From assembly GCA_020720115.1 (NCBI GenBank), contig DYPD01000008.1, forward strand, positions 1-56,117: 56,117 nt of DNA, written 5' to 3'. The stretch is from Thiomargarita sp. Lineage in GTDB: Bacteria > Pseudomonadota > Gammaproteobacteria > Beggiatoales > Beggiatoaceae. Below, one piece after another: positions 19,209 through 30,136 of the stretch. Within the stretch, counting starts at the first letter, position 1. Every line of letters begins with the position of its first letter. Below the pieces are notes generated by a model. The model did not search any database. It was not told where the DNA came from and saw nothing but the letters and a program-made list of their open reading frames with translations. Both the position numbers and the translations under genes were made by a program.

Positions 19209-20183
19209 ATGAGTGATAAACCGACTATTTTGTTTGTCGATGACGAAGAACGTATTCTACGCTCTTTGAAAATGCTGTTTATGGGTACATTCAAGGTAAA
19301 AACCACCACTGACGGGCGGGAAGCCATTGAAATGCTGAAGCAGGAAACTGTGCATGTCCTGGTCAGCGATCAGCGTATGCCCAACATGACCGGTGTGGAG
19401 GTTTTGCGTGAAGCCCGTAATGTTTCTCCAAACACGATGCGCTTGCTATTGACCGGTTATTCCGATTTAGCAGCGATTGTCGGCTCGGTCAATGAAGGGG
19501 AAATTTTTCGCTACATCAATAAGCCTTGGAAAAGTGAAGAAATCAAAGCCATTGTCGAGCAAGCTGCGCAAATTGCCATACAACTGGGAAGTGCGTCTAA
19601 GAGTGCGCCAAGCAAACAGGTTGCTGCAAAAATTCAAGCTGAACCCAGTATTTCAGACGAAGCTGAAGGTTTAAAAATTTTGGTATTGGATGAAGAGCCT
19701 TCAACCTATGAAATCATTGAAGAACTCATTAAAGAGAGCAAAAACATTCATTGGAGCAAAAATGTTGAAGATGCCTTTGCTCATTTGAGCCAAGAAACTG
19801 TGGCGATTGTAGTGTCTGAAGTGCGTATTCAAGATGAAGACATTAGCGCCCCGTTGAAAACCCTGAAACGTTATAACCCCAATATTCTGACTCTGGTACT
19901 AACCTCTTTTCAAGACACTAAGTCTTTGATTGAATTGATTAACTATGGTCAAGTTTATCGCTTTCTGCCAAAGCCTATCCATAAAGGTTTGCTGGAAAAA
20001 AGTTTGCGTGCGGCTATGCAACATTATCGGGCAATGCAGGCGCGTCCAGAGCTTTTAATGCGCCATGTCGTTGAAAAACCTAAAGAAGCTGAAAGCACTG
20101 CGCATCGGATTTCAGATAAGGTGTTGGGTTATTTGAAAAAAATCCGCGCCCGCCGCCCCGATTCTTCTGAAGCAGTGCATTGA
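19209..20183 (+). CDS. Response regulator with two REC domains (second degenerate)
   Basis: REC1 ILFVDDEERI...VLVSDQRMPNMTG...LLTGYSD...INKPW; REC2-like ILVLDEEPST...VVSEVRIQDED...VLTSFQD...LPKPI. Confidence 0.88.
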   Translation: MSDKPTILFVDDEERILRSLKMLFMGTFKVKTTTDGREAIEMLKQETVHVLVSDQRMPNMTGVEVLREARNVSPNTMRLLLTGYSDLAAIVGSVNEGEIFRYINKPWKSEEIKAIVEQAAQIAIQLGSASKSAPSKQVAAKIQAEPSISDEAEGLKILVLDEEPSTYEIIEELIKESKNIHWSKNVEDAFAHLSQETVAIVVSEVRIQDEDISAPLKTLKRYNPNILTLVLTSFQDTKSLIELINYGQVYRFLPKPIHKGLLEKSLRAAMQHYRAMQARPELLMRHVVEKPKEAESTAHRISDKVLGYLKKIRARRPDSSEAVH

Positions 20184-20275
20184 TTTATCGCTGTTTTAGC
20201 TGCTCTTCTGTTCTTCTCTAATCGCCATTGCTAACGCAGTTTATTAGCGGTGGCTTTTTTATTGCTCCTCGTTCA

Positions 20276-20572
20276 ATGAATTTCTATCGTTGGGAACAAG
20301 ATCAACTGTATTTGCAGGTGCAAGTTCAACCGCGTGCTAGTCAGGATGCTATTGTTGGCGAACATGGTGGGCGTTTGAAAATCCGCATCACAGCCCCGCC
20401 AGTAGAGGGTAAAGCCAATGCGCATTTAACCCAGTTTTTGGCAAAGACTTTCGCAGTACCGAACCGCCAGGTAAAGTTAATGAGCGGTATTAGTAGCAAA
20501 AACAAGGTGTTTGTCATTTCTGCACCGAAAAGTTTGCCGGCCGGCATTTTAGCGCATAAAAACTCAGGCTGA
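20276..20572 (+). CDS. DUF167/YggU-family protein
   Basis: LYLQVQVQPRASQDAIVGEHGGRLKIRITAPPVEGKANAHLTQFLAKTFAVPNRQVKLMSGISSKNKVF. Confidence 0.93.
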   Translation: MNFYRWEQDQLYLQVQVQPRASQDAIVGEHGGRLKIRITAPPVEGKANAHLTQFLAKTFAVPNRQVKLMSGISSKNKVFVISAPKSLPAGILAHKNSG

Positions 20573-22525
20573 TGCTGTCAACACATAAGCCCCTTGCGGA
20601 TTTTCCAGCGCGTAGCTGTTGCTGTCTTGCACATAGCGGCGGCAGCGATTGAGCAAGAGGCGGGTGGGCACGTCTTCCGTCCAATCTTCATGCAGGTTTT
20701 GCAAGGCTTGCAATGCCAAGCGGAAATTGTGTTCTTGCAAATAGCCTCGCGCAGTTTGAAAACGTTCAAGAAAATCAGTCTTTTGTACCACTTCATACTG
20801 GCTACGCGAGAGCACCTGGTAGATTTTTAGCTGTTCGGTGTGCCGACCGAGTTGCACCCAATCTAACTCACGGCAAGCCAGCAGCAGATCGCGGGCGGCG
20901 CTGTCTTTTTGTAGGCTCTCAAAGGTGCTTTGACTAATCAATAGCGCCGTGCCGTATTTTTTGCAGAGTTTTTCTAGGTTAGATGCCTGCCGAATGGGAT
21001 TACCGATTACGGAGTAATGCCGCCGATTTTCTGCGCCTACGTTGCCCGCGACCAGGCGTCCGGTATTGATGCCGATGCCAATTTTCCAGGTATGTCCACG
21101 CATTTTGCCGATTTCCAGATTAAACAGCAGTAGCGCCTCTTGCATTTTGCGGGCGGCGCGGATTGCTAACAGTGCGCTGCTTTGTTCTGGATTGTTTAAG
21201 CCAAACAGTGCTAATAGGTTGTCGCCGAAGTATTTGTCAATAAAGCCGTTGTGTGCGCTGACGCAAAAATCCATGCGGGTGAAGTAGTTGTTGAGCAATG
21301 CCAGGAGTTCGGGTCCCTCTGTGCTGGAGACCAGGTGGCTAAAATCGCGGATACCGGAAAAAAGTACGGTGGCATGGCGCTCTTCGCCAGCCGCATGGAG
21401 ATTTTGCTTCAGCATGGCTTCGGCAAGTTCTTTGGAAACCAGGGTTTCCATCATAGTGTGCAACTGTTGGCGCTCGCCAAGGGTGTGCATGACGCGATTA
21501 AAGGCGCGTCCCAGGCTGGCAAATTCGTCGTTGGAATAAATTTCGGTGCGGTATTGGTAATTTTCCTTTTCAATCTGTTCGGTTGCTGCCTGCAAGCCAT
21601 GCACCGAGCGTCGGATGTGGCGAAATAAGGGCTGAGCAATCAGCAAACCGAGCAACAGCAGAGCACCACTCATCAGTAACAGCTTAAATTCCAGGTGCGC
21701 AATCAGGCTTAAATGCGGTTTTGTCGGGCTTAAAAAGACATAGTAAGGGCTGCCAGCTTGCACTTGGCTAAAGGCATAAAACCAGGGTTCTGCACCTAAT
21801 TGAACGCTGCCATCGCCTGGTGATTCGCTGTTTGTTGCAAAGGCAACGGATAGCTGCTGGTGTAATTCGGTGCGCCAGCCGGCGGCGGTTTTTTCTGCCA
21901 GCCAACCGCTATCTATTTGAATTTTATTCTGATTAAACAACAACACCTCAAAACCTGTGTTGGCTTTGAGGGTTTCTAGGGTGTGGCGATTTTCTTCTTC
22001 CAACACCACCAGATAGCCTAAATACTGTTGTTTGGCAAACAAGGGGGCGCTGAGCAGATACAGGCTGCGCTGGGGCATATGCAGCCAAGCGGTGCTGAGT
22101 TGTTTTGGTGGCTGCACAGAAAATAGGGGTGGCTGTTGCGCTAGGCTATCCAGCAAAGGCTGTGCGGCGCTACTGGCAGCCCGCAACTGGGATTGAGCAT
22201 CATAGAGCAGTAGCTTCGGTAAGTGCGGATACTGCTGGGTGAAGCTGTCTAGGGGAGCCGGTTGTTGCGGCGTTGGGGTGCTGAGCTGCGTCAGCAATTG
22301 ATGCAAGACTGGGCTGCCTTGCAAAGCTTGCACAGTTTGCTGCAAGGACAAAAGTCGTGCTTGCTGTTGCTGCGCTTGCCATTTAGCTGCATGACGCAAG
22401 CCATGCTGCAAATGCTCCAGTAGGTGCGGTTTTAAGCTGTATTTCAGCAGTAACAGGATGCTGCCCACAGTCAAGCTAAGCAGGACAAGCATCACTAAGC
22501 TGAATTTATAACGCAGTGAAAACAC
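20564..22525 (-). CDS. Class III adenylate/guanylate cyclase-like membrane protein (HAMP + cyclase domain, altered catalytic residues)
   Basis: N-terminal TM, extracytoplasmic region, second TM, HAMP-like NDEFASLGRAFNRVM, cyclase core VLFSGIRDFSHL...DKYFGDNLLALFG...IGIGINTGRLVAGNVG. Confidence 0.87.
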   Translation of the reverse strand: MFSLRYKFSLVMLVLLSLTVGSILLLLKYSLKPHLLEHLQHGLRHAAKWQAQQQQARLLSLQQTVQALQGSPVLHQLLTQLSTPTPQQPAPLDSFTQQYPHLPKLLLYDAQSQLRAASSAAQPLLDSLAQQPPLFSVQPPKQLSTAWLHMPQRSLYLLSAPLFAKQQYLGYLVVLEEENRHTLETLKANTGFEVLLFNQNKIQIDSGWLAEKTAAGWRTELHQQLSVAFATNSESPGDGSVQLGAEPWFYAFSQVQAGSPYYVFLSPTKPHLSLIAHLEFKLLLMSGALLLLGLLIAQPLFRHIRRSVHGLQAATEQIEKENYQYRTEIYSNDEFASLGRAFNRVMHTLGERQQLHTMMETLVSKELAEAMLKQNLHAAGEERHATVLFSGIRDFSHLVSSTEGPELLALLNNYFTRMDFCVSAHNGFIDKYFGDNLLALFGLNNPEQSSALLAIRAARKMQEALLLFNLEIGKMRGHTWKIGIGINTGRLVAGNVGAENRRHYSVIGNPIRQASNLEKLCKKYGTALLISQSTFESLQKDSAARDLLLACRELDWVQLGRHTEQLKIYQVLSRSQYEVVQKTDFLERFQTARGYLQEHNFRLALQALQNLHEDWTEDVPTRLLLNRCRRYVQDSNSYALENPQGAYVLTASA

Positions 22526-22628
22526 GTCATTGTTCCTGTGGGGGCAAGACTCGGAAAAGACGAAAGTTCAGTGGTTAAGCAGCCGCGCCCTGCTTGATTT
22601 GAGGTAAACCCAAACAGCAGAAAAGCTG

Positions 22629-23138
22629 TTAGGCGGCATGAGTACTGGCAACAGTGGTCGTCATGAGTGCTTGCAACTGCTGTTCATAATCTGCCAGAAA
22701 ATAGCCATTCACTGACACATAATCGCGCATTCCGGTTAGCACTTCTTGCCATTCCTGCACGGTTTTGTGCGCAACATCCTGGCGCACGGGCAGCACCTTG
22801 TCAGATATACCTAAATCTAACGGTGGCGGTGCGTGCAAAATCAACTCCAGTGCTGCTAAATGCAGTTTTACCCAAGCATCCACCGCCTCTGGCGTGCTCT
22901 GCCGCAGGCTTTGCAGATAGGTTTGATGTTGCTGTTGTAACGCGGCAAGCTGACATTTTGCTGCTGCCAACCCGACTACGATTTTGGCTTTGTCGTGGGC
23001 GGATTGGTAGCCGTGTCCTCGGTCTAAACTTTCTTCTAAATCGCTCAGAGTACATTGGCAAGCTTGCAATGCAAGGCGTTGTTTTTCAAGCTGTTCAATA
23101 GCAGATTGGTGCATGGGTTTGATTCGTTTCCAACTCAT
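22629..23138 (-). CDS. Hypothetical protein, mostly helical
   Basis: ORF 169 aa between cyclase and purB genes, same strand; no recognized family. Confidence 0.55.
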   Translation of the reverse strand: MSWKRIKPMHQSAIEQLEKQRLALQACQCTLSDLEESLDRGHGYQSAHDKAKIVVGLAAAKCQLAALQQQHQTYLQSLRQSTPEAVDAWVKLHLAALELILHAPPPLDLGISDKVLPVRQDVAHKTVQEWQEVLTGMRDYVSVNGYFLADYEQQLQALMTTTVASTHAA

Positions 23139-23161
23139 TTGCTTTATGCAAAGGTGTCAAT

Positions 23162-24547
<1,386 letters not shown>

Positions 24548-24590
24548 CTATCGCTGGTTTGAAGTAAAAAAGTAAAGCCTTAAGCCTTGA

Positions 24591-26243
24591 TTATTTATCT
24601 GGCAGGGGCGGTTCCCAGGCAGGTACGGTTTCTTTGGCTTGATTGAGCATGGCTTGGATGTCGCGGTTGTCTTTTTCCCACAACTGATCCAAAAGCTCGG
24701 TGGCAAGCTGTTCTGGGGCTTTCATGAGTACAGTGGCGGCAGCATAGAGCGCCTGCTGTACGGTTAATAATTCGGTATCATTTTCAAGCAAATCGTAATC
24801 GCTGATCAGCAAATGCAGATTTGCACAAAATAGCTTTTTACTGATCCAATCAAAGTTTAACAACAAGGATTTGAGTTCTGCCAGGCGTTTAGCGCCGAGC
24901 AAATGCCAACCCAGGTTTTGGTAAAAATAGCCGTCATCAGGTGCGCTACTCCAGCCTTGCTGCGCCAATCTGCCGTAAGCCGAGATCATGTGCAGATGGA
25001 GCTTGTCAAGATCGGAATTATCCTGGATGTAAGCATGTTGAAAAGCATGCAGGCTGATGTAATCGCCTTGCGGATGTGGGTGCAAATGCAGCAAGCCGGT
25101 TTCGGCAAATTGCTGGATGAGCTTTTGAATTTCCGCTGGTGGCAGGTTGAACATGTGTTGCCACAGCATACGAATGCTGTGCAAAGGGATGTGCGTGTAA
25201 TCAGCAAATACCGCCAACACTAAATAGCATTCGCCTTGCTCGCCGAGGCTTTCCAGATACAGATGCAACGTCATCATCAGATGATGATCGTAGCCTTCGG
25301 GAAATTCCCAGTCCTGGTCTTGCAAGCGTTCCAACAGATGCGCCCAAGCAATCGGTTTCTGCATGGCGGCTAAACTGGCGGTCAGTTGCAACGCCAGCGG
25401 ATTTTGTTGACAGCTTTGCACAATGGCGTCTAATTCTGCTGGCGGTTGATCTTCGCAATTGGCGCTGCTGAGCAGCAATCGCCCCGCTTGGGCGACGCTC
25501 AAGGCGGGCAGTTGAAAGCGGATCGCTTGACTGGCTTTGAAGCGCACGAAATCGTATAAATTCGGATTAACACAGGTAATCAGCACGCGGCAATTTGCAC
25601 CTAAGCTATTGATTGGCAAGATAGCGCCGAAATCTGGCACATCATCGAGAATAAACAAACAGGTACGGGCGGCAAACAGGTCTTGCATAAACTCAGTCGC
25701 CGTATCCAAATCAATGAAACCATGCGTGGTTTTACCCAGCGCCAGCGCAATGTCGGTGTAATGCTGGAACAAATGCGGCGCTTCTCCTAAGCCCAGCCAG
25801 AAAATCCCGTCTGGGAAGTGTTTTTGTACCTCGGCATCATGGGCTAAACGCGCTGCCAGCAGAGATTTACCCGTACCGCCAGGCGCATCAATCAGAATCG
25901 GGCTGTTTTGCGGATTAATGCCTTTCACTTGCAGCTTACTTTTAATCCCATCAAAGGCTGGTGTGTCTAAAATCAAATGCTTAGGCAGCGCAGGCACGAA
26001 AAACAGTTTTGAGTCTTGCTGCTTTTGCTGGGTTAAACCGGTCTTAAAGTTTTTCAGTTCTGGTTTTAATTCTTCCAGAGCAAACTCGATATTAGTGATA
26101 ATCTGTTGGGCAAGCTGGTCTTTTTGGGTAGCGTCAGAGAATTTTTCCAGGCTTTTTAAGTCACGCAGAACCTGGCTTAACAGGGTTTCGTAACGCTGTT
26201 CAAAAAATTGGATTTTTTCTTTTAAGAGTTGTTCCGTCATCAT
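24591..26243 (-). CDS. NB-ARC/STAND NTPase with helical APAF1-like C-terminal region, no WD40/TPR sensor
   Basis: PILIDAPGGTGKSLLAARLA P-loop; TCLFILDDVPD Walker B; CQQNPLALQL GLPL-like; DDGYFYQNLGWHLLGAKRLAELKSLLLNFDWISKKLFCANLHLLISDYDLL typical of regions preceding WD40 in bacterial NB-ARC proteins. Confidence 0.88.
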   Translation of the reverse strand: MMTEQLLKEKIQFFEQRYETLLSQVLRDLKSLEKFSDATQKDQLAQQIITNIEFALEELKPELKNFKTGLTQQKQQDSKLFFVPALPKHLILDTPAFDGIKSKLQVKGINPQNSPILIDAPGGTGKSLLAARLAHDAEVQKHFPDGIFWLGLGEAPHLFQHYTDIALALGKTTHGFIDLDTATEFMQDLFAARTCLFILDDVPDFGAILPINSLGANCRVLITCVNPNLYDFVRFKASQAIRFQLPALSVAQAGRLLLSSANCEDQPPAELDAIVQSCQQNPLALQLTASLAAMQKPIAWAHLLERLQDQDWEFPEGYDHHLMMTLHLYLESLGEQGECYLVLAVFADYTHIPLHSIRMLWQHMFNLPPAEIQKLIQQFAETGLLHLHPHPQGDYISLHAFQHAYIQDNSDLDKLHLHMISAYGRLAQQGWSSAPDDGYFYQNLGWHLLGAKRLAELKSLLLNFDWISKKLFCANLHLLISDYDLLENDTELLTVQQALYAAATVLMKAPEQLATELLDQLWEKDNRDIQAMLNQAKETVPAWEPPLPDK

Positions 26244-26415
26244 GTAAAGACTCCATTAAAAAGCTAAGTGCGGCTTGGTACAAGCAGGCGCAACGCGCCT
26301 TTTGGCAAAACCGATATGGTATACTGCACCGGTCTTTTATGGATACCGATTTTTCTAAAGCGGGCTAGACAGGGTTACAGTCTAGCGATAAATTTTCAAG
26401 TTTAGGACTGCTTTT

Positions 26416-26943
26416 ATGAATGTTAAAACTACTGAAATTCCTGGCGTTTTAATTATAGAACCCAAAGTATTTGGTGATGCACGCGGATTTTTTCTGGAAA
26501 CCCATCAAGATCGGCGTTACCGCGAAGCAGGTATTACCGAGTCTTTTGTACAAGACAATCATTCTCACTCGGCGCAGGGGGTGTTGCGCGGACTGCATTT
26601 TCAACGCACCCATCCGCAGGGCAAATTGGTGCATGTCACGCACGGCAGTGTATTTGATGTGGCAGTGGATATTCGTAAAGATTCAGCGACTTACGGGCGT
26701 TGGGTAGGCATTACTTTAGATGCACAATCACACCGGCAATTTTATGTTCCGCCAGGTTGTGCGCATGGTTTCTGCGTTTTGTCTGAATATGCGGATTTTC
26801 ATTATAAATGTACGGATTATTATTATCCTGAAGACGAAGGCGCAATTCTTTGGAATGATCCTGATATTGGTATTGAGTGGCCTATCACACAGCCGACTTT
26901 ATCCAGCAAAGACGCCCAAGCCGGCTATTTTAAGGATTTGTAA
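26416..26943 (+). CDS. rfbC: dTDP-4-dehydrorhamnose 3,5-epimerase
   Basis: GVLIIEPKVFGDARGFFLETHQDRRYREAGI...FVQDNHSHSAQGVLRGLHFQ...HGFCVLSEYADFHYKCTDYY. Confidence 0.95.
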   Translation: MNVKTTEIPGVLIIEPKVFGDARGFFLETHQDRRYREAGITESFVQDNHSHSAQGVLRGLHFQRTHPQGKLVHVTHGSVFDVAVDIRKDSATYGRWVGITLDAQSHRQFYVPPGCAHGFCVLSEYADFHYKCTDYYYPEDEGAILWNDPDIGIEWPITQPTLSSKDAQAGYFKDL

Positions 26944-26978
26944 CCTTTTTTCTGACTATTAACCACGAACGCATAACC

Positions 26979-27875
26979 ATGAACACAACCACTAAGCGCA
27001 TTTTACTCATCAGTTGCACAGGGCAGGTCGGTGCTGAACTTTGGCGTTGTTTACAACCACTTGGACAGGTCGTGCCGGTTGATCGCAGCGATACCGCGCT
27101 GCGTATCGAACTCACAGATCACAGCAACATTCGCAACCTGGTGCGTGAAATCAAGCCCGACATTATTGTCAACGCCGCCGCTTACACCGCAGTAGATAAA
27201 GCTGAACAAGAACCGGATGTTGCAATGGCAATCAATGGCACTGCACCAGGCATTTTGGCAGAAGAAGCCAAAGCACTTAACGCGCTCTTGGTGCATTATT
27301 CCACTGATTATGTGTTCAATGGTCAGCGTAATGACAATGCCTACAGCGAGGAGGATTTTTGCGATCCGCGCAATGTCTATGGCGCAACCAAGCTGGCGGG
27401 CGACCAAGCGATTCAACAAGTCGGCTGCAAGCATTTGATTTTCCGCACCAGTTGGGTCTACGGGCGCTATGGCAAAAACTTTTTGCTGACCATGCAACGG
27501 CTGGCAAAAGAACGCGACGAACTGCGTGTTGTGGCGGATCAAATCGGCGCTCCAACCTGGAGCCGTCTGATTGCAGACGCCACCGCGCAAGTGTTAGCAC
27601 AAGTCAATTCACCGCTGATGATGGCAGATATGAACAAGCTATCTGGCATTTACAACCTGACTTGTGGCGGGCAAACCAGTTGGTACGATTTTGCCAAAGC
27701 CATTGTGCAGCAATTACCCAATCCGCCGCATGTCATTCCCATCACGACTGACGAATACCCAGCCCCCGCTAAGCGTCCGGCTTATTCAGTGCTGTCTAAC
27801 GACAAACTGGCGAACGCTTTTGGCATTCGCCTGCCGTCTTGGGAAACCGCCTTATCCGTATGCCAAAGCCGATAA
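26979..27875 (+). CDS. rfbD: dTDP-4-dehydrorhamnose reductase
   Basis: ILLISCTGQVGAELWRCLQPLG...IKPDIIVNAAAYTAVDKAEQEPDVAMAING...YSTDYVFNG...FRTSWVYG. Confidence 0.93.
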   Translation: MNTTTKRILLISCTGQVGAELWRCLQPLGQVVPVDRSDTALRIELTDHSNIRNLVREIKPDIIVNAAAYTAVDKAEQEPDVAMAINGTAPGILAEEAKALNALLVHYSTDYVFNGQRNDNAYSEEDFCDPRNVYGATKLAGDQAIQQVGCKHLIFRTSWVYGRYGKNFLLTMQRLAKERDELRVVADQIGAPTWSRLIADATAQVLAQVNSPLMMADMNKLSGIYNLTCGGQTSWYDFAKAIVQQLPNPPHVIPITTDEYPAPAKRPAYSVLSNDKLANAFGIRLPSWETALSVCQSR

Positions 27876-27880
27876 ACCCA

Positions 27881-28948
27881 ATGAACGCGATAAATGCTCG
27901 CAGCCAAGGCGTGGTGCTGATTGCCGTGCTCTGGTTTATCGCGCTCATGAGTTTATTGGTGGCTACCCTCGCCTCAGAAGTGCGCTTGACTGCCAAAGCC
28001 GTATTTCACAACCAGGATAACGTCGAAATTTGGGCAAAAACCCTGGAAACCTTGCACCTGGCAGAAATGGAACTCATGATTCAGCGGATGCCCTTACCGC
28101 CAGAGAAATTGGAAAAACCCTTAAGCGAGCGGGAAAATCCTCTCCTGCACTTTAACGGGCAAGTAGTGCAACTCTCCTATCCACAACCTGAAGGCTCAAC
28201 GGTGCGCATTTACGATCACGCCGGAAAAATCAATGTGCGCAGCCTCAACAGCACTCAACTGCGCGACTTACTGAGCAAACAAATCGGCGAAGAAGATGTC
28301 GAACGCTTAGACGCCCTGCAACAAGCCTGGGATGATTGGAAAGACGCAGACGACCTAAAGCGCCTCAACGGGGCGGAAAAAGCCTATTACGAAACCCTTG
28401 ATCCGCCCTACGAACCGCGCAACGGGCTATTTGAAACCCTGGAAGAAATTCGCCTAATTAAAGGCTTTGACCAGGTATTCAAAGACATAGATTTAAATAC
28501 TGTGTTTACCATTTATGCTGGCAGTTATCAGGTCAACCCCAATTATGCGACAACTGAGGTACTCAACCTGCTGCCAGGCGTGGATACCAAGGGAGTCGAG
28601 CAGATTATTGAACTGCGCAATTCGACAGAGATTAAAAGCCTCAGTGATTTAAATGAAATTATTGCAGGTGAGGCTTTAGCCAAATTGCAGCCCTGGTTGG
28701 AATTTGGTAACAGTGGCAGTAGCATATACACCATTGCCATTCAAATCGCCCCCGTAGCAGAAGCGGATGCTGCTGAAAAAGCTGACCTCAAGCCAATAAC
28801 AACTGCTGATGATAATAACGCTGAACCACCGCCAGCCAGCACCGTTAGCCAGTATGCTTTTTTAGCAACTGTACAAAGCAGCGGCTACGCTATTCCACCA
28901 CGCATTCTCAAAATCGAGCCTTACGGACAGCTTCCCAGCGTCCAATAA
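27881..28948 (+). CDS. Type II secretion GspK-like minor pseudopilin
   Basis: SQGVVLIAVLWFIALMSLLVATLASEVRL prepilin-like N-terminus; KINVRSLN, GSYQVNPNYATTEVLNLLPGV GspK core. Confidence 0.82.
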   Translation: MNAINARSQGVVLIAVLWFIALMSLLVATLASEVRLTAKAVFHNQDNVEIWAKTLETLHLAEMELMIQRMPLPPEKLEKPLSERENPLLHFNGQVVQLSYPQPEGSTVRIYDHAGKINVRSLNSTQLRDLLSKQIGEEDVERLDALQQAWDDWKDADDLKRLNGAEKAYYETLDPPYEPRNGLFETLEEIRLIKGFDQVFKDIDLNTVFTIYAGSYQVNPNYATTEVLNLLPGVDTKGVEQIIELRNSTEIKSLSDLNEIIAGEALAKLQPWLEFGNSGSSIYTIAIQIAPVAEADAAEKADLKPITTADDNNAEPPPASTVSQYAFLATVQSSGYAIPPRILKIEPYGQLPSVQ

Positions 28949-29497
28949 AGTTTATTCCTGCCTTCAAATTCAACGAATTGTATTTTTACCCAACATCATT
29001 GATGTGCTCTTTGATCTGGTAGGTACATTGCTACACATGGCAAACGGCGAGGCGATGTTTTTTACACTATCAAAGTGACTGGCGTTAAGCTTCAATCTCA
29101 ATAAAAACAAATAGTCATAACGTGACAATTGAATATTCTATAGGCATTTCACTGATTATTAGGCTTAACTGGCATGAAATAAAAAGTTATTAATTCTATA
29201 GACCAACAGTTTTAGCAACGGAATATTTGCAAACCGCTGATAAGTTAATGAATTTATATACTATTTATGTGAAATCAAAGGAAATTGGTCACTTCATCCT
29301 TCTGATGGATTGTTGTTTAAGTGCATAACTGGATACAATAAAAAACAGTGGCTTTCAGATAGTCCATTGGCATTTTTGTAGAAATATTGAAAAACAATTA
29401 AATATTTCCATGTATAACGCAAAATCGAACATTGATTTTCCCTGCAAAGCAAGGTCTCCACGTACTATGCAGATTCATATTCCAATGCGGTCAAAAA

Positions 29498-30136
29498 ATG
29501 TATTTTTCAGTCAACATTGGTTTGGCAGATAAGGTTGCTTGCTTGTATCCAACTTATCTTAAGCCCTCTATCTGTTACTGCGCTTTCCTGTGCTGCCTAT
29601 TTTGCTGCAACATGCAGCCCGCTTGGGGTTTGGATGAGGTGGATGAATATGCGCTGAAGGCAGTGTTTTTATTCAATTTAGCCAAATTTATCAGTTGGCC
29701 AGACAGCACTTTTGCGAATGCCGAACAAAAATTTCGTTTTTGTATCCTGGGAGAAACCAAATTTAATGGCGATATGAAGCGTACCATTGAAGGGGAAAAA
29801 ATCAACGCACGCGCCATCAGCGTGGAAAAAGAGATTGAGCTAGACAGCAGCAGTTATAGTTGCCAAATTCTGTTTATTAGCCCCAAGGAAGCCTCCAGAC
29901 TGTCTGAAATTATGGATTTTTTTAAGGATTATCCAGTGCTTACGGTCAGCGATCTGAAGGATTTTGCGAATTTAGGCGGCATGGTGGAGTTTTATAAAGA
30001 GAACCTTTACAAAGAAGGCGAACGAATACGTTTAGCCATTAATATCAATGCGTTGCAAGGAGCTAAATTGCAGGCTAACGCTAATTTGTTGCGCGTGGCG
30101 AAGCTGATTTCCCCAATCCCCCTTGAGTCACCCTAA
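29498..30136 (+). CDS. YfiR family protein (DUF4154)
   Basis: EYALKAVFLFNLAKFISWPDSTFANAEQKFRFCILGE...VLTVSDLKDFANLGGMVEFYKE..RIRLAININALQGAKLQANANLLRVAKL. Confidence 0.88.
   Translation: MYFSVNIGLADKVACLYPTYLKPSICYCAFLCCLFCCNMQPAWGLDEVDEYALKAVFLFNLAKFISWPDSTFANAEQKFRFCILGETKFNGDMKRTIEGEKINARAISVEKEIELDSSSYSCQILFISPKEASRLSEIMDFFKDYPVLTVSDLKDFANLGGMVEFYKENLYKEGERIRLAININALQGAKLQANANLLRVAKLISPIPLESP

Noticed and set aside
27051-27590. 179-aa ORF antisense to rfbD
   Set aside because: Shadow ORF of a strongly conserved sense gene. Same judgement for antisense ORFs over nrdA, purB, the PAS gene, bioH and the hybrid kinase.
28949-29497. AT-rich 550-bp gap before the YfiR-like gene as a possible ncRNA or hidden gene
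   Set aside because: No long ORF, repeat or convincing paired structure found by eye; needs RNA-seq.
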